Shown here piece after piece: positions 43,737 to 55,865 of a DNA stretch of 64,000 nucleotides. The notes beneath the pieces were generated by a model. It ran no database searches, was not told where the DNA came from, and saw only the letters and a list, made by a program, of their open reading frames with translations. Numbering within the stretch: position 1 is the stretch's first letter; each line of letters opens with the position of its first letter. A program made the position numbers and the translations under genes. Origin of the DNA: Brachionus manjavacas (Eukaryota > Rotifera > Eurotatoria > Ploima > Brachionidae); the NCBI GenBank assembly GCA_019054805.1, contig JAHQIY010000004.1:4898001-4962000 (forward strand). The letters are read 5' to 3'.

Positions 43737-44483
43737 CTAGTTTTTTGGTCATTTTATTTTGGTCATATATAATTTATAAACTTTCAATTTTTTTAAACTA
43801 GCAATTAATAAGAGTTTTTAAAAGCATTTTTTGGTGGTTTGTAAAAATTAATTAAATTTGCGATAAAAAAGACTTGTAAACTTTGTGATTTGGTCATAAG
43901 GTGAATCAAATTTTAATTGTTAATTTCTTTCAAAATATTGACCTAGTAAACCATTTTGGTCAAAAAATCGATTGAACATTAATAAAAAATTTTCTTTTAT
44001 TTTGTTTTTTTATTTTTTTTATTTAGAAATTGAAATAAAAATTTGAATATCTTTATTAGAAAAGTCAGCATGAATAATGTTTAGTTTGTGTGAGCACTCC
44101 TGCGATTAGTTCCAGGATAATTATATGCAATTATATTAATTATCTTTTTCTTGTAAATATTCAATTAAATGCTTTTAACTAGTGCTTAAAAACAGTTTGA
44201 TCTAAAAACATTTCCAGGTACAATCATCTAATTATAGAATAATTTAAATAGATTAAAATTTTTAACTTGGATGATTCAATTATCAAGAGAGTAAATATTA
44301 AATAAAAAAATTAAAATTCGCTAAACAAAATTGGTTAGAAACAATATTGAATTTTTCAACTAAAAACTTATTATTATTAAAACTATATTAAAACTAAATC
44401 AAAACTTAAAAAATAGAGTTAAATTTTTATTTTGTTTAATTATTGATTTGATTTTTTTGATAAAAAAAAAAAAATTAATTTTT
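43737..44483. other. Convergent intergenic region
   Basis: AT-rich sequence between the stop of PARP14-like A and the stop of the minus-strand coiled-coil gene. TTTTGGTCA recurs several times at about 43743-43965. No other feature seen. Confidence 0.5.
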
Positions 44484-45592
44484 TCAAAGATGCTTCAGAT
44501 TTTCTTCTAATACTTGAATTTTGAGGATTAATTCTTTTTTTTTGTTCAAAATTTCGTTTCTTTTATTAATTTCTTCTTTAAGCATATTCTTTTTTGAAGC
44601 AAAAACATGTCGTTGAACTTTCTATTAAGAAATTAATATAAACTGATTGCTTAAAATAATATTTTATTAAATTTTATTACTTTTTCTTCAATTTTTTTTG
44701 TCATTAATTCATTTTTTGTACGCTTTTCATTTATCTTCATTTAATAAAATAATTAGAAAATTAAAAATATATCGTATTAGTTAACTTTTACTTCGCTTTG
44801 GTAATCGCTTATTAAACAATGTAAAATTGAATTTTTTTCTTTGATTTCTTCAACTAAATCTTTTACTTCTTGATGATTAGAAAATTTGAAATTTTTCGCT
44901 TCGTTTTCAAGGGTTTTTTCTGAAGAAAAAATTACTAAATTTTAGTCAAAATTGTTTCACTTACTCTTTGTCTCTAGAATTCCTATAACCTGGTTAATAT
45001 TTGACATTTGTTCATCAGTTTTTAGTACATCACTGAAATAGCAGTTCATTTTTTCCTCATGATTTTGAAATTTTTCTTTTAATTTTTCTATTTTTCTTTC
45101 GAAAATCACACAAAGATATTTTAAATTTGAAATTAAATATAAATACTCTTTCTTTTGTTCTAAAATTCTTTTTTTTGAATCAAGTCGTGTTTCTAGATTT
45201 ATATTTTCGTTGGTTATTTGACAAACCTCTTTAAAAAAAAAATTTTGAATTTTAATCAATAATAAGTTTCAATAAAATACTCTCAAACAAATCTTGTTTT
45301 TGATAATTTTGCGAAATAAGTGTCGAATTTAAGGAATCTATCTTTGCTTTGAGTAAATTCTGTTCATTAGAGATTTTTTTCAATTGTTTGTTGGCTTTCA
45401 AAATTTTTCATTAAAAGCTTGAATTATCAGGAAACAATAAATTTTACAAATTTCCAGATCTATGTTGAGTTCTTCCAGTTGTTTTTGTCTCTGTTTTATT
45501 TCTTTCTCAAAGTTTAATTTGTCATTCATCAATTTTTCATAAAAAATAGGAATATTTTCCAAATTCTCTAAGCATTTTTCTTGGATATTCAT
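44484..45592 (-). CDS. Small coiled-coil protein, CCDC122-like
   Basis: Minus-strand exons: 45592-about 45455 (MNIQEKCLENLENIPIFYEK, FEKEIKQRQKQLEELNIDLE), about 45397-45285 (NKQLKKISNEQNLLKAKID), about 45235-44960 (NENINLETRLDSKKRILEQK, EKFQNHEEKMNCYFSDVL), about 44925-44795 (NHQEVKDLVEEIKEKNSIL), about 44740-44680 and about 44620-44484 (NMLKEEINKRNEILNKKKEL, ending LEENLKHL-stop). Near-continuous heptads of K, E, L, I, N give a coiled coil of roughly 275 residues. Length, heptad pattern and the EEKMNCYF segment are compatible with CCDC122, but coiled coils align easily with unrelated ones. Cellular role unknown. Confidence 0.65.
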
Positions 45593-48500
45593 TTTTTAGA
45601 CTAAAAATTTGAAAATATTTAAAATCAAAAAATTTAAAAAGCACATGCTCCCAAATAGGACCCTAAATATAAAATTTGGTTTCGTTGAATAATAGCTTCT
45701 ATTTGTTTCGAATTTTAAAAGCATTTTTTTTATTTAAATATTTTAACAGCTTCTCCTCTTGAGGATTTTTCAATTTTTATAAATTTTTTAAACCTCAATA
45801 GCAAATTAATCGTATTCACAAAAGACTGGATTTCGCTATAAAGCTAATTTTTGGGTTTCCTAGATAAAATAATCAGATTATCGGATAATGTTTCAGTCCG
45901 TTAGACTCTTAATCATCCATGAGATTAAGACCTAGCAAAACAAATCTAATTTAAAAAAATGTCGAAAATATACTATCAAGTTTCAAAAGATTCATTTAAA
46001 TTGAGGGAATTATATTTGTTATCATCTAGATTGATGAATTTAATTAATTTCACTCACATCAAGGGTTTTTAATAAAAAAAATTTGATATCCTGTTTATAC
46101 ATTTTTTCCTAATGATCTAAATAGTTGAAAGATTTGTTTATTTAATAAAATATTTTAAGAGACATTTTTTTATTATCTTTAAATTTTGAAACTGTTATCG
46201 CATTAGTTTCATATTTTGACAACTTAAGTGAAAATTTGTTTATCTAGTGTTTCACTATTCTAAAATAATATATCGCCGATTTAATCGAAACAAAAGCTTT
46301 TCTAATCGAACATACTATATCTTTTTTTATAAGAAAAATCAAGTGCTAAAATATAGTTTCTAAAAATTTAAATCAGATTTATGTGTTACTTTTTCATTAT
46401 CAAAAAATGCAATCAGTTTTAGTTTTTTTATGATATTTTTCAATTTTAAATACCAATTAAATTTGGCTATAATTATTAAATTATTCCGGTTTATTATCTT
46501 ATTGAGATTGTTTTATAATAAATTATTTCCAGAAAGAATTTTGTCTTTGAGAAGTTCACTACAAATCGTTGAGTACAAATTTTCTTTAAGATTAAATCTT
46601 CTAATATTTAAAAATATTTAAAAATTTTTATTTCCCAAGCACAGCATGATTGCTACAAAAAATTTTAAAATGCAAAAAAAATACGTTCAATTTAAAAAAA
46701 AAGGATTTATAAAAGACATCGATTGAAATTTTAGAAAAATAAATTACTCTGTTGCACAATTAAATTATAAAAAAATTTATTTTTTAATTTAATTATTAAA
46801 ATTTAATTTTTAGAATTTATTGTTTTTTTGAAAAAAAAAAAAACAATTCCAGCAATTCCTTCTATAAAAATAAAACGAGTATTTATTTAATTTGAAAATA
46901 AGTCAAAAACTTAAGAAGAATATTAATTTAATCAAAATTTAATATGCTTTATTAAATTTTAGTCCAAAGTAATCTCATAGATAAGCTTAGTTTCAAACCG
47001 AGGAGCAGAAAGACAATTTTTTTTTAAATATCATTTTTTTATTTTTTGAAAAAATAAGTATGTAATTTGCTGCATGAATGGGAATTTCATCATATTTATA
47101 TTTCCAATTTAGTTCTGTTCAGTTTCATAAGGCTAAAGAACCTTTTTAATTTATGTTCGTTATTGCCAAGAAAAATAAACAATTACTTATTTTCTTAATA
47201 TTTAAATTATCAAAATAAAATTGATCTTCTTCTCGTTCTTATTGTTTTCAGTGAATATTTGTTTATCTTGCCAAATTTAAATGCTTTTTAACTCAGATTA
47301 AATACTTAGAAACGGTTTAATAAAAATAATTTGAAAAAACTTTTTAAATAAAATTTCTTAATCAATAAATTGCAAAAAAAAATTTTCTAATCTCTTATAA
47401 ATATAAAATTGAGAGTCATCATTTTGGATCAGCCTTTGGTAAACTTGAAGATTAATATATATTTATTTATTTTTCATAAATTGTTTAACGTTTCGTATAT
47501 AAGTAAATAAAAAAATAGCTAAGTTGTTTTTAATTAAAAAATTTTTCATTTATTCTGTTTTACACATAATTTTTCCATTATTTCAAAAATGTAAAAATCA
47601 AATGCTCATTATTTAAATGAACCATAAATCAATAGTTTAAAATTATTTTAAAAAAGTGAAATCAAAATTGATCTTTTTTTAGTAACTTAATAAAAAAAAA
47701 TAATTTTGTTGAGTCCAAGACTGCTAATAAAATACTCTGTTGACCAGATTAATTATAAAAAATTTAAATCAAAATTTAATTGTGAATTTTGTGGAAAAAA
47801 AAAAAACGGAAATAATTTTTTTTAAGTTAAAATAAATTTAAATGATGGTTTTATAAATGATTGTTCGAAAATTAGGCACATGACCATACAACATTTCTCC
47901 CTCCTTTAATGGGAAATCGCCCTCAATTAAATATAGACAATAGAAAAAATAAAATGTCAGATCAAATATTTTTAATTTAAAAAAAAAAAAACACTTTTTC
48001 GGAAATAACGATTTTAAAATGAAAAAAACTTGTTTTATTTCAAAGTACTTCCAAAATTTTTTTACTTAGAATGTTAAGACTCATTTAGCAAAATTAAAAA
48101 ATGGAAAAAATTAAACAAATTTATTTTTAATCTAGTTCAAAAATCTTCTAATTATGTGCAATTTTACTAATTTTATTGCGTTAAATACTGACAGCCATTT
48201 CAGTTTAACTAAACATTATTTGAATTGAGGAGTTTTTGTAGGGATTATTTGAACTTAACTTAATATTAAGTTGGCATAAATTTTTTAATTTGAATGACAA
48301 ATTATTAAACAATAACATCAAGAATAGGAGCATTTTTCCCATTTTTTAAAAGTTTTTCACGAAATTTCAAATTAAAAAAATAAATAAAATAAATAAGAGC
48401 ATGTAATTGAAGAACTATCTTAAATATAAATTAATCTTTATTGTTTTGAATTATTTAAAGAAAATATTAAAGCAAAAACGACAACTTGAAGTTTATAATC

Positions 48501-49815
48501 AATTTTTCATGCTCAAATGATCAAATCAAGTTTTAATTATGAAATAAAAAAATTTCATAATAAAATAATGCAAAGATACATTTTTGGATTTAACATAATT
48601 TGTCACATAATAAAGTAAACTTTGCAAAAAATACACATTGCACAGTTCATGCTATCTAAATGATGCTATTTTAAGTGAGTAATTCTTTTTAGACTTTTTA
48701 CGATTTTAATAACAAGTCTTAAAATAGTAAAATAATTGTTTGGTAATTTTTCAAAAAATTAAAAAGATAAAAATTTAGATTATTTGAACTAAAATTTGAT
48801 TCAAAATAAATCTTTATTGAAATGTTAGAGGAATTAAAAAATTATTGTAACTTAATTTACTAAAATATTTAAATCAATAAAATATTTTTCTAAAATATTT
48901 TTTGAATAATTAATTATTTCAAATCTTTCATAAGTTCTAGTTTAGATTGCTATTTGAAATAATTGAAGGAAAAAAAGGGCGTACTTTTTAATAAAAATAA
49001 AAATCTATTCAAATTTTTTTTTTCCTTTGACCAAAAAACAACACATTAAACATCAACAAGATTTTATTAGATTGTTGAATTGAAAGTTTCATAAAAAACA
49101 TAGGTCAACAAGGTACAGTTGAAAATTTTGAACTAAGTTGCAATCTTTATGTGAATTTTAATTTTTTTAAATTTCAAAACTGGAAATATTCTTACTAAAT
49201 TTATCATGGTCATGAGGCTGGCGATTGAGCAAAATAAAAAATTTGAGGAATTTTTTAATTTTTATTCAGATTTACGTATAGACACAATATAATTTATTTG
49301 TTTAAAAATTAAAAAAAAAATAAGGCAAAAATTGGATAAGAAGTTAAATATTTTGTATCCAAGAAGTGTGATAAACATGAATTAAAGCAATGAGTCAACA
49401 AGCTATCAAAGATTAAAAAAATCACAAATTGGTCTATAGCTAAGTTCTTTATTTATACACATTTTGATTAAATCTTTACAATTTTTTAATGTTTAAAAAA
49501 GTTTATAAAATATATATATAAAATAGTATAAAAAAAATTATCCAAAAATTGGCCTCCAAAAAAGAGATAGAGAATTCACAGAGATTCGAAATGGACCTAT
49601 GAAAAGAGAATTGATCTATGAACGTCGTTTTAAAAAAAAAAAGCAATTCCAAGGGTCCGACAGCGCTCCAAATGGAACTAAATTCCAACATTGGCCTCGA
49701 ACACTTGAATAAAACACATTTTGAAAAAAACAATTCTTTGCTCTTGCTATACTTTACAATATTTAGAATAAAAAAAGAAAAAGAAAAGAAAATGAGGAAT
49801 TTAAAATTAGAGCTG
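45593..49815. other. Gene-free AT-rich desert
   Basis: About 4.2 kb of highly AT-rich DNA with long A and T runs. No coding, LINE or inverted-repeat element was recognised. The last 300 bases (49500-49815) are probably the 3' UTR of cdc25. Confidence 0.55.
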
Positions 49816-51338
49816 TTAAAACAAATTGCTTTGGAAACGTTGGAACCGAGAGCTCATTTTGGTCACTCGACTCCGACTTGTCTTAAATGTGGACGAACAG
49901 ATCGAGTGCTTGTGCTGGGCCTCCCACGTCTTCGCCTTGGACCTAAAGTGCTTCAGATCTTGCACGTGATCCTGGTGCAACATGGGCTTGTAATCTCTGG
50001 GCTCACAGTATTCGATCGTGCTCTCATAAAAGGCTTTGTAGCCTCCCTCGAGCAAGTACAGCTCGGGATAGAACAAATTGGGATAGGAACTTTTGTTGGC
50101 CGCACGGTCCTGATTTCTCAGGAATCTGAGCATGCCGGGACCGCGCTCCGACGAGAACTCGCAGTGAAACACCACTATTAGTCTTTTGCCCGGCTCCACG
50201 CCCTCAAACAGCTTGTCTCTATTTTCGAAAAACATGTCCACCAATTTTTCTCTGGTGAAAACATTTTTGGCTTGCGTGATGTGTCCGCCTTCGTATTCGT
50301 ACGGATAGCGGGCGTCGATGATGATCAATTTGCCGATTTGGGCGTCGTAGGCGCCGTCGAGCACTTTTTTGAATGTGGACGTGGTGATGACCGACAAGTC
50401 GTTGTGCTTGACCGATGTGGTGCATGGAAGCAGGTGGGCACAGGACCGGTCGCCGATTAGACGCGTGCTGGCCATGCTCGTGTCGCACTCGACCTCCAAA
50501 CTCTGCATAATCATCTGATGGATCTCCTTCATGTTTGAGCTGTCCTCCTCGTCCGCTTGCATTGGCTTGACGTTCGAATCAAACGAAAAGTCGAGGAATG
50601 AATTGTGCAGCGAGCCGTTGCGGTACGAAATGGGCGTTATTTGTTTGTTCTCAATGCGGCAGCTGTCCTTGAGCAGTTTGTTGGGGGTGGACAAGTTGAG
50701 TTGTTTGGTGTTGGGCGCAGGAGACTGTTTGAAGAGGCATCGGCGCGCTTGGAACGGGCTCGGCGAGTCCAGCGAGCAGTTCGAGATGTCCAAGAGTTTG
50801 TTTTTGAATATTTTGGGATGGTTGGACTCTTCGTCGACGTCCGAGTCGAAGCTGTCCGAATGCGAGTCGTTGGTGTGGGTCTCGGCGCCCAGGCCGCTGT
50901 CCGACGTGTCCTCGTTGAAGTTGGACTTGAAGCGGTGCAGCAGGCTCTCGGACAGTTGTTTGCTGGTCTCTGTGAACACGCATGAAAACGACAGGTCGTC
51001 GCTCAGCCTCAGTCGTTTGACTTGTTGGTTAATGCTTTTTGAAAGGAAAAAAAAGAGAATATAATTAGTTTTATATTTTTTTGTTTTTTGGGACTTTGAT
51101 GTGTTTACTTTTCTTGTTCGATTTGCACGCTAAATGAGCTAGGTGGCGATTTTTTGCGCTTCAGGTCTTCGGCAATCATTGGCGACATTGTCAAGTTAGT
51201 CAGGTCTTTGAATGCAAGTCGATTCCTATTTTTTTGGTGTAAAATAATTTTTTGTTAGAACTTATTTGCTATGGTGTTTTTTTTTTATTTTTGTTTGATT
51301 ATAGAGCAACAAAAATAAGACTTTAAATACACTTACAT
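49816..51338 (-). CDS. CDC25: Cdc25 dual-specificity phosphatase (M-phase inducer)
   Basis: Cdc25 removes inhibitory phosphates from Cdk1/Cdk2 to drive mitotic entry. Three minus-strand exons: 51338-51337 (AT only), 51225-51109 and 51034-49816. Spliced, they give ATG AAT CGA and a 445-residue protein beginning MNRLAFKDLTNLTMSPMIAE, whose DLTNLT segment matches the conserved VTNLT motif of animal Cdc25 N-termini. The regulatory region has DTSDSGLGAE and many SP/TP sites. The rhodanese-fold catalytic domain follows: LIIIDARYPYEYEGGHI, then the active site HCEFSSERGP (C-x5-R, about residues 326-335), PELYLLEGGYKAFY, and C-terminal CEPRDYKPM. The gene is GC-richer than its surroundings. A shorter protein from an internal ATG (MSPMIAE) is the alternative start. 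Confidence 0.95.
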
Positions 51339-51995
51339 TTTTGGTTAGTTAAAAGTTGAACGAAGCGAAGAAAAGCGCGTTGTGTGATTTTGGATGATTG
51401 AGGGGGCAGGATGGAGACAGAGAGAGAGAATGAACAAAAAAAGAGTGTGTACGATCAAAGCGGTTTTGATGTTGATTTAAAATCTAAAAAAAAACAAAAA
51501 TTGTCTTTTAAATAAGAAGAATAGGCAAGGTTTGTTTTTGGTTGTTATTTTGTTGCCGACTAGCACTTTTACAATGTGGCCGTGTCAAATGCAAATCATC
51601 TGTTCAAGATTATTCAATTTTTACCTCAACAGGTGAATTTATATTCGCGACTCGTTCAAGCATGCCAAATTGTGTTTGCGCTACAAGGAACAATTAACGA
51701 CTTAAACCAAACTTTTAATAGATAATTCTTTATCTATTTATCTAAATCTCTTGTCAAATTTACATTTGTATCGTTCGTTTATTAAAAACATGTTGTCTCT
51801 CCTAAGCCCTAAGAATAATATGATGCAATGTGTGTTGTAAATATTTGCTCTAAAGTTTACTAGCCGTTACGCGATCTACAAATTTTTCTCACCTATGACT
51901 TTTCAAGTGCTCTCTATCTAATAACACTCAAAAGAACATTCAATTACCCCAATTGAATAACCTTTAGCAAATTAACAAATTATGCAAATTCGTCG
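51339..51995 (-). promoter_or_regulatory. Proximal upstream region of cdc25
   Basis: Upstream of the 5' exon on the minus strand. Composition is less AT-biased than the deserts, with GA-rich stretches (GAGACAGAGAGAGAGAATG near 51415) and a TGTTGCCGACTAGCAC patch near 51550. It is likely promoter DNA; no individual site is claimed. Confidence 0.4.
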
Positions 51996-52133
51996 CTACA
52001 ATCATTGTAGCTACATTTCTACAATTATTGTAGCTACATTTCTACAATTATTGTAGCTACATTTCTACAATTATTGTAGCTACATTTCTACAATTATTGT
52101 AGCTACATTTCTACAATCATTGTAGCTACAGTT
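51996..52133. repeat. Six-unit tandem array, 23-bp unit
   Basis: Six exact-length units of CTACAATTATTGTAG plus CTACATTT (23 bp each). Units 1 and 6 read ATCATT where the inner four read ATTATT, and the last ends CAGTT. Each unit is itself palindromic (CTACAATNATTGTAG and TGTAGCTACA). It lies about 660 bp upstream of cdc25. Confidence 0.97.
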
Positions 52134-53084
52134 ATATATTGAAGGCTACTTTTGAAATTCTGTTAGCTAAGCTTTGGTCAATATAAGCTGAAAGAAAAAA
52201 AGCTTTCGTCAAGTAGTTCGTGTATGCCAAAATATAAAAATGAATTAGTTAAACGAATAATTTGTATGCTCACTGAACCGTTGAAACAAAAACGAATAAA
52301 AATAGAAAAACTAGATTAAATTTTGACCGTTTATAGAAGCTAAATAAATAAAATATCGATTTATAGAATAATTTAATATGAAATAGAGCTTAGGGGCGAA
52401 TATTAAATTAATTCAAACCTGAATGTATGAACGAATTCGTTTATACCTGTGGCTTGAAATATTTTCGAAATCTCAATCTTAATTGTTAAATCTTGATGTT
52501 TTGTGAAAATGAAACTATTCGTTTGTTTATGTTTTCTATTCGAAATTTGCTTACGTAAATTTGATATTATTAAAAATTAACAAACTGACCAACTTGATTC
52601 AATAACAGCAGTAGATAATTAAGCCTCTCGTTTAGAAAAGATAGCTCTTTAGACTGGAACCGACTTAAATTGGATTAGATTCGGTAACATGTTAGCGATT
52701 CAAAGTGCAGGAAATAATTAAATGAAAATGCCTAACAAATTATTCTCTTTCGTCGTGTTTATATTAGTGAATCGGCTTTTGTTTTCAAATGCCGAATGTC
52801 TTATATAATAATGCCAAAACAAACACATTATGTAAAACTTATTTTTCTAATTCTTTACTTTACATGCGGTCTTTGGCTTTAATTTAAATTTCTATTCACT
52901 CTTTTGATAAAGTAGATTCACAAGTTATCGCTAATCAAAACCTTGTTTCCAATTGTTTTTTGCCGAAGCTAGTCATCGCTTCAATAAACTTGCCTTATCA
53001 ACATAAAAAATTAAAATTGACCTAAAATTTTTTTTTAATTTTTCATAAAATCTGAGCTAAAAATTGAAAAATTGATCAAGTACT
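52134..53084. other. Distal cdc25 upstream DNA
   Basis: Non-coding, with a moderately balanced composition. TTATCTA/TAGATAA-type GATA-like words are frequent here and to the right. No gene seen. Confidence 0.35.
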
Positions 53085-53530
53085 TGGAGGTTAACCCTCA
53101 GGCCGTGTAGAATGGGGTTTTCCCTTCTTAATTAATGTGAAAATAATCAATTAAAAATTTAAGAAATTAAATAGTAAACTTGTAAATATTAACACAACAA
53201 ACCTGAACTCTAAAAATATTTTGAAGCTACAATTTTTGTAAAAATAGCCGAATGGTCCCCATGTAAGTCATGCAAGCAGAGGATCGAGGGATCGAAACCC
53301 CCTGAGGGTGAAAAATTTTAAAATATCTCTACAACGGGGGCGAATGTTTAAACCTCTTTCATCAAAAAAATAGCGGGACCAGTTTCGACCGGGTAATAAT
53401 TGCGGTGTAGATGATCAACTCGATGCAGTAGCCTCTGTGTCAGATCAGAGCCGTTGCTTAAAAAGGTACTTGAAAAGGAGATGAGCGCCTCCCCATTATC
53501 CACTAGGATAGAATAGGGACAATTATTTTT
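53085..53530 (+). repeat. GC-richer retroposon-like island
   Basis: An abrupt rise in G+C within AT-rich DNA. It contains CCCTCAGGCCGTGTAG (53096) and its partial inverse CCCCCTGAGGGTG (53299), a GGATCGAAACC stretch similar to a tRNA B box (53288-53298), ACCGGGTAATAATTGCGGTG, and a GGAGATGAGCGCCTCCCC segment reminiscent of LINE/SINE 3' tails. No open reading frame. Best guess is a SINE or LINE 3' piece; no second copy in this window confirms it. Confidence 0.4.
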
Positions 53531-55555
53531 TAAAATTTTTTTAGTCTGAAAATTTAGCTTAAAAATGTTGGACTCATCTCAACAAATCTTAAATCTTCAA
53601 ATTCTTATTTTTAGTCATTTGCCTCTTCAATAAACTTGCCTTATCAGCATGAAAATTTTTTAATTGTAATTGTAGCTCATTCTATTCAATCCTACTAGAT
53701 CTAAAATGTTCAAAATCAATGAAAATAATGAAAATAACGTCGAGTCATTAAAGTTTTGTATTCTTGGATAAATGACCAAAGAAATACAAGAACAAATCCT
53801 ACAACTTTTAACAAAGTAGAACGCATAAAAAGCTATTTTTAGAAAATTTTTTAACTGAATTAAATCATGTGACTGGCACAATTACGAAAACTTTCTATTT
53901 TATTTTTAATTTTATTTAGAAAGACAAACCTTTACTTTATCCTTTACTTTTTATTTTATTTTTTTACACCACCCTCGCAGTGTTTACTAAAATTAAAAAA
54001 AATTAAATAACTTTAACAAGTTAGAAATTAAAAAACAAATCATGTGACCGAAAAAAGACCAAGTATCCATTCCAAACAGATAATTTTCTACATGTCTACA
54101 TAGTTGCTTCAAAAAACGCTAAAAAAATTGCCACTGCCAGACTCGTCTTCATAAATCTAGAATTTTGTGTGTGTGTTTTAGATGGATGATTTATCATCGG
54201 ATTTAGCTTAAGAGGATCTAATAGAAAATTCAAATATGCACATTTGTATTTATATTTGCATATTTTTAACGAATTTGCATCGAAGCCAGTAGAATAACGG
54301 GCAGTTTATTAAAAACTTATTTGTTTTATAGAGTCGGTTTTTATGGCATGTAATTAAAACATAAAACTACTAGGCGATCTTAATTAGATAATTCGATCCG
54401 TTATAATCATTAAATGTTATCAAAGATATTACCTTGGCCATGTTTATGAGCATGTCCATTATCATCATAAAAATCTTATCTAGCCTGTTGGATCACTTAG
54501 TGTAAACATATTTAGTTACTAGTCATAAATTTACCTTTAAAAGTTGTGCCGTCTCTTATCGATCGCCAACGCTCTCAATCACAAACGCGGCATTTCTTAA
54601 CTACTTTCTTAAGTTTGCTCTCAAGACGAGCACTCATGCCAAGAGCGGCCCAACATTCGACTTTGCTATCAACAATCTGCAAACAACCTACTGGAGCAAA
54701 TTTCAAAAATATTTCCTCTCTCTCTTTCTTTCTCTCTTTAAAACAAACAAAGCTTTTAATAGCTTAAGCCAGCAGTTGGACGCTTCTTAATGATTTAGAT
54801 TAAAAGAGCCAACTGAAGGCCAACGGGGGTCATTTAGATTGTATCATGTATCAAATTATCTTGAATTTCTTCAATCTCAAATATTCGTTTTCTGGCCATG
54901 TTCAGATCGATTGTTTCTCTGATTTATCTGCTTGGCTATCTGCCTATCTATCTAATAGATAATTCGTTGTATAAAAATGCTAACGTACTTTTTTTTCCTA
55001 TTAGATTATATAAAATTTCACTAACGAACTTTTGGTGTCGAGCATGCTGTTTTGAAAGCAAATTTATCTAGCGCCAAAACGAGCCAAAATATTTTGTGTC
55101 ATAAAACAAGCTGGAAAGTATTTATCGCATTATATCACGATTTTGTCACATACTAAACTTTTTTCTTGCTCTATCTTGAATTAATTTCTTAATAAATATT
55201 CATTGGCATGAACTTGGCGAACTAGTGAGTGTTTTTTTTTTCAATTTAAGCTCGAGTGTAATTATATTTAAATTATATAAACACTTGTACACATTTATTG
55301 ATTCAAAATCTTAGTTTGGATTCGCATGGATGCTTGAGACTGGCCTAGTTCAACCTGGGAATTTGTTTTCTTAAACTAATGAATATAAATTTATAACAAT
55401 TGGCGCTTGGCTATCATTCTCTTTTTACGACTAGTATAATCCTAATTCCCATCTATCATTCATTTAGATTTTTTCTGCAAACTAAATTGCTCAAAAAATT
55501 TAAAATCATTCATTCATCTGTCCTCGAACAAAAAAAACAATTCATTTTTGCATCA
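53531..55555. other. Non-coding region, possible regulatory DNA
   Basis: No gene recognised. Many short TCTATCTA/TAGATAA words (for example 54935-54965), a CTCTCTCTTTCTTTCTCTC tract near 54717, and a somewhat GC-richer patch at 54540-54700. It may be distal regulatory DNA of cdc25. Confidence 0.35.
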
Positions 55556-55865
55556 AATAGCTTATCGAAGATCTACGGCTACATTTTTCGTAGCTACAAT
55601 TGTAGCTACATTTGTAGAGTTTGTAAAAATTAGAAAAAAAATCAAAACTATTTTTTTGAAAAAAAATTAAAATTAACTTGCTTATCGAAGATCTACGGCT
55701 ACATGTTTCGTAGCTTCCATTGTAGCTACACTTGTAGAGTTTGTAAAAATTTGATAAAAATCAAAACTATCAATTTTTATGTTTTTGAAAAAAAAACAAA
55801 TTTAAAAAAAAATAACTTGCTTATCGAAGATCTACGGATAAATTTTTCCTAGCTCCAATTGATTG
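55556..55865. repeat. Three-unit tandem repeat (about 120-140 bp unit)
   Basis: Units start at CTTATCGAAGATCTACGG at 55561, 55681 and 55820. Units 1 and 2 continue with CTACATNTTTCGTAGCT, TTGTAGCTACA and TTGTAGAGTTTGTAAAAATT, then an A/T-rich tail; unit 3 is diverged after TCTACGG. The TTGTAGCTACA core is the one found in the 23-bp array at 51996. Confidence 0.93.

Noticed and set aside
46430..46621. 63-codon plus-strand frame in the 45.6-49.8 kb desert
   Set aside because: AT-rich chance frame; amino-acid composition is dominated by L, I, F, K and N, with no neighbours.
50531..51064. Plus-strand frames of 126-177 codons opposite cdc25
   Set aside because: Antisense shadows of a GC-rich coding region; the minus-strand protein is a clear Cdc25.
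51996..52133. CRISPR-like appearance of regularly spaced palindromic repeats
   Set aside because: Units are contiguous with no variable spacers, and the genome is eukaryotic; it is a tandem minisatellite.
54506..54787. Open plus-strand stretch of about 93 codons in a GC-richer patch (AAFLNYFLKFALKTSTHAKS)
   Set aside because: No start codon in frame, no acceptor supporting an exon, no family resemblance; overlapping frames are equally open, so it is more likely a compositional effect.
55400..55633. 77-codon plus-strand frame overlapping the first 120-bp repeat unit
   Set aside because: Runs into the tandem repeat, has no family resemblance and no conserved continuation in the other units.
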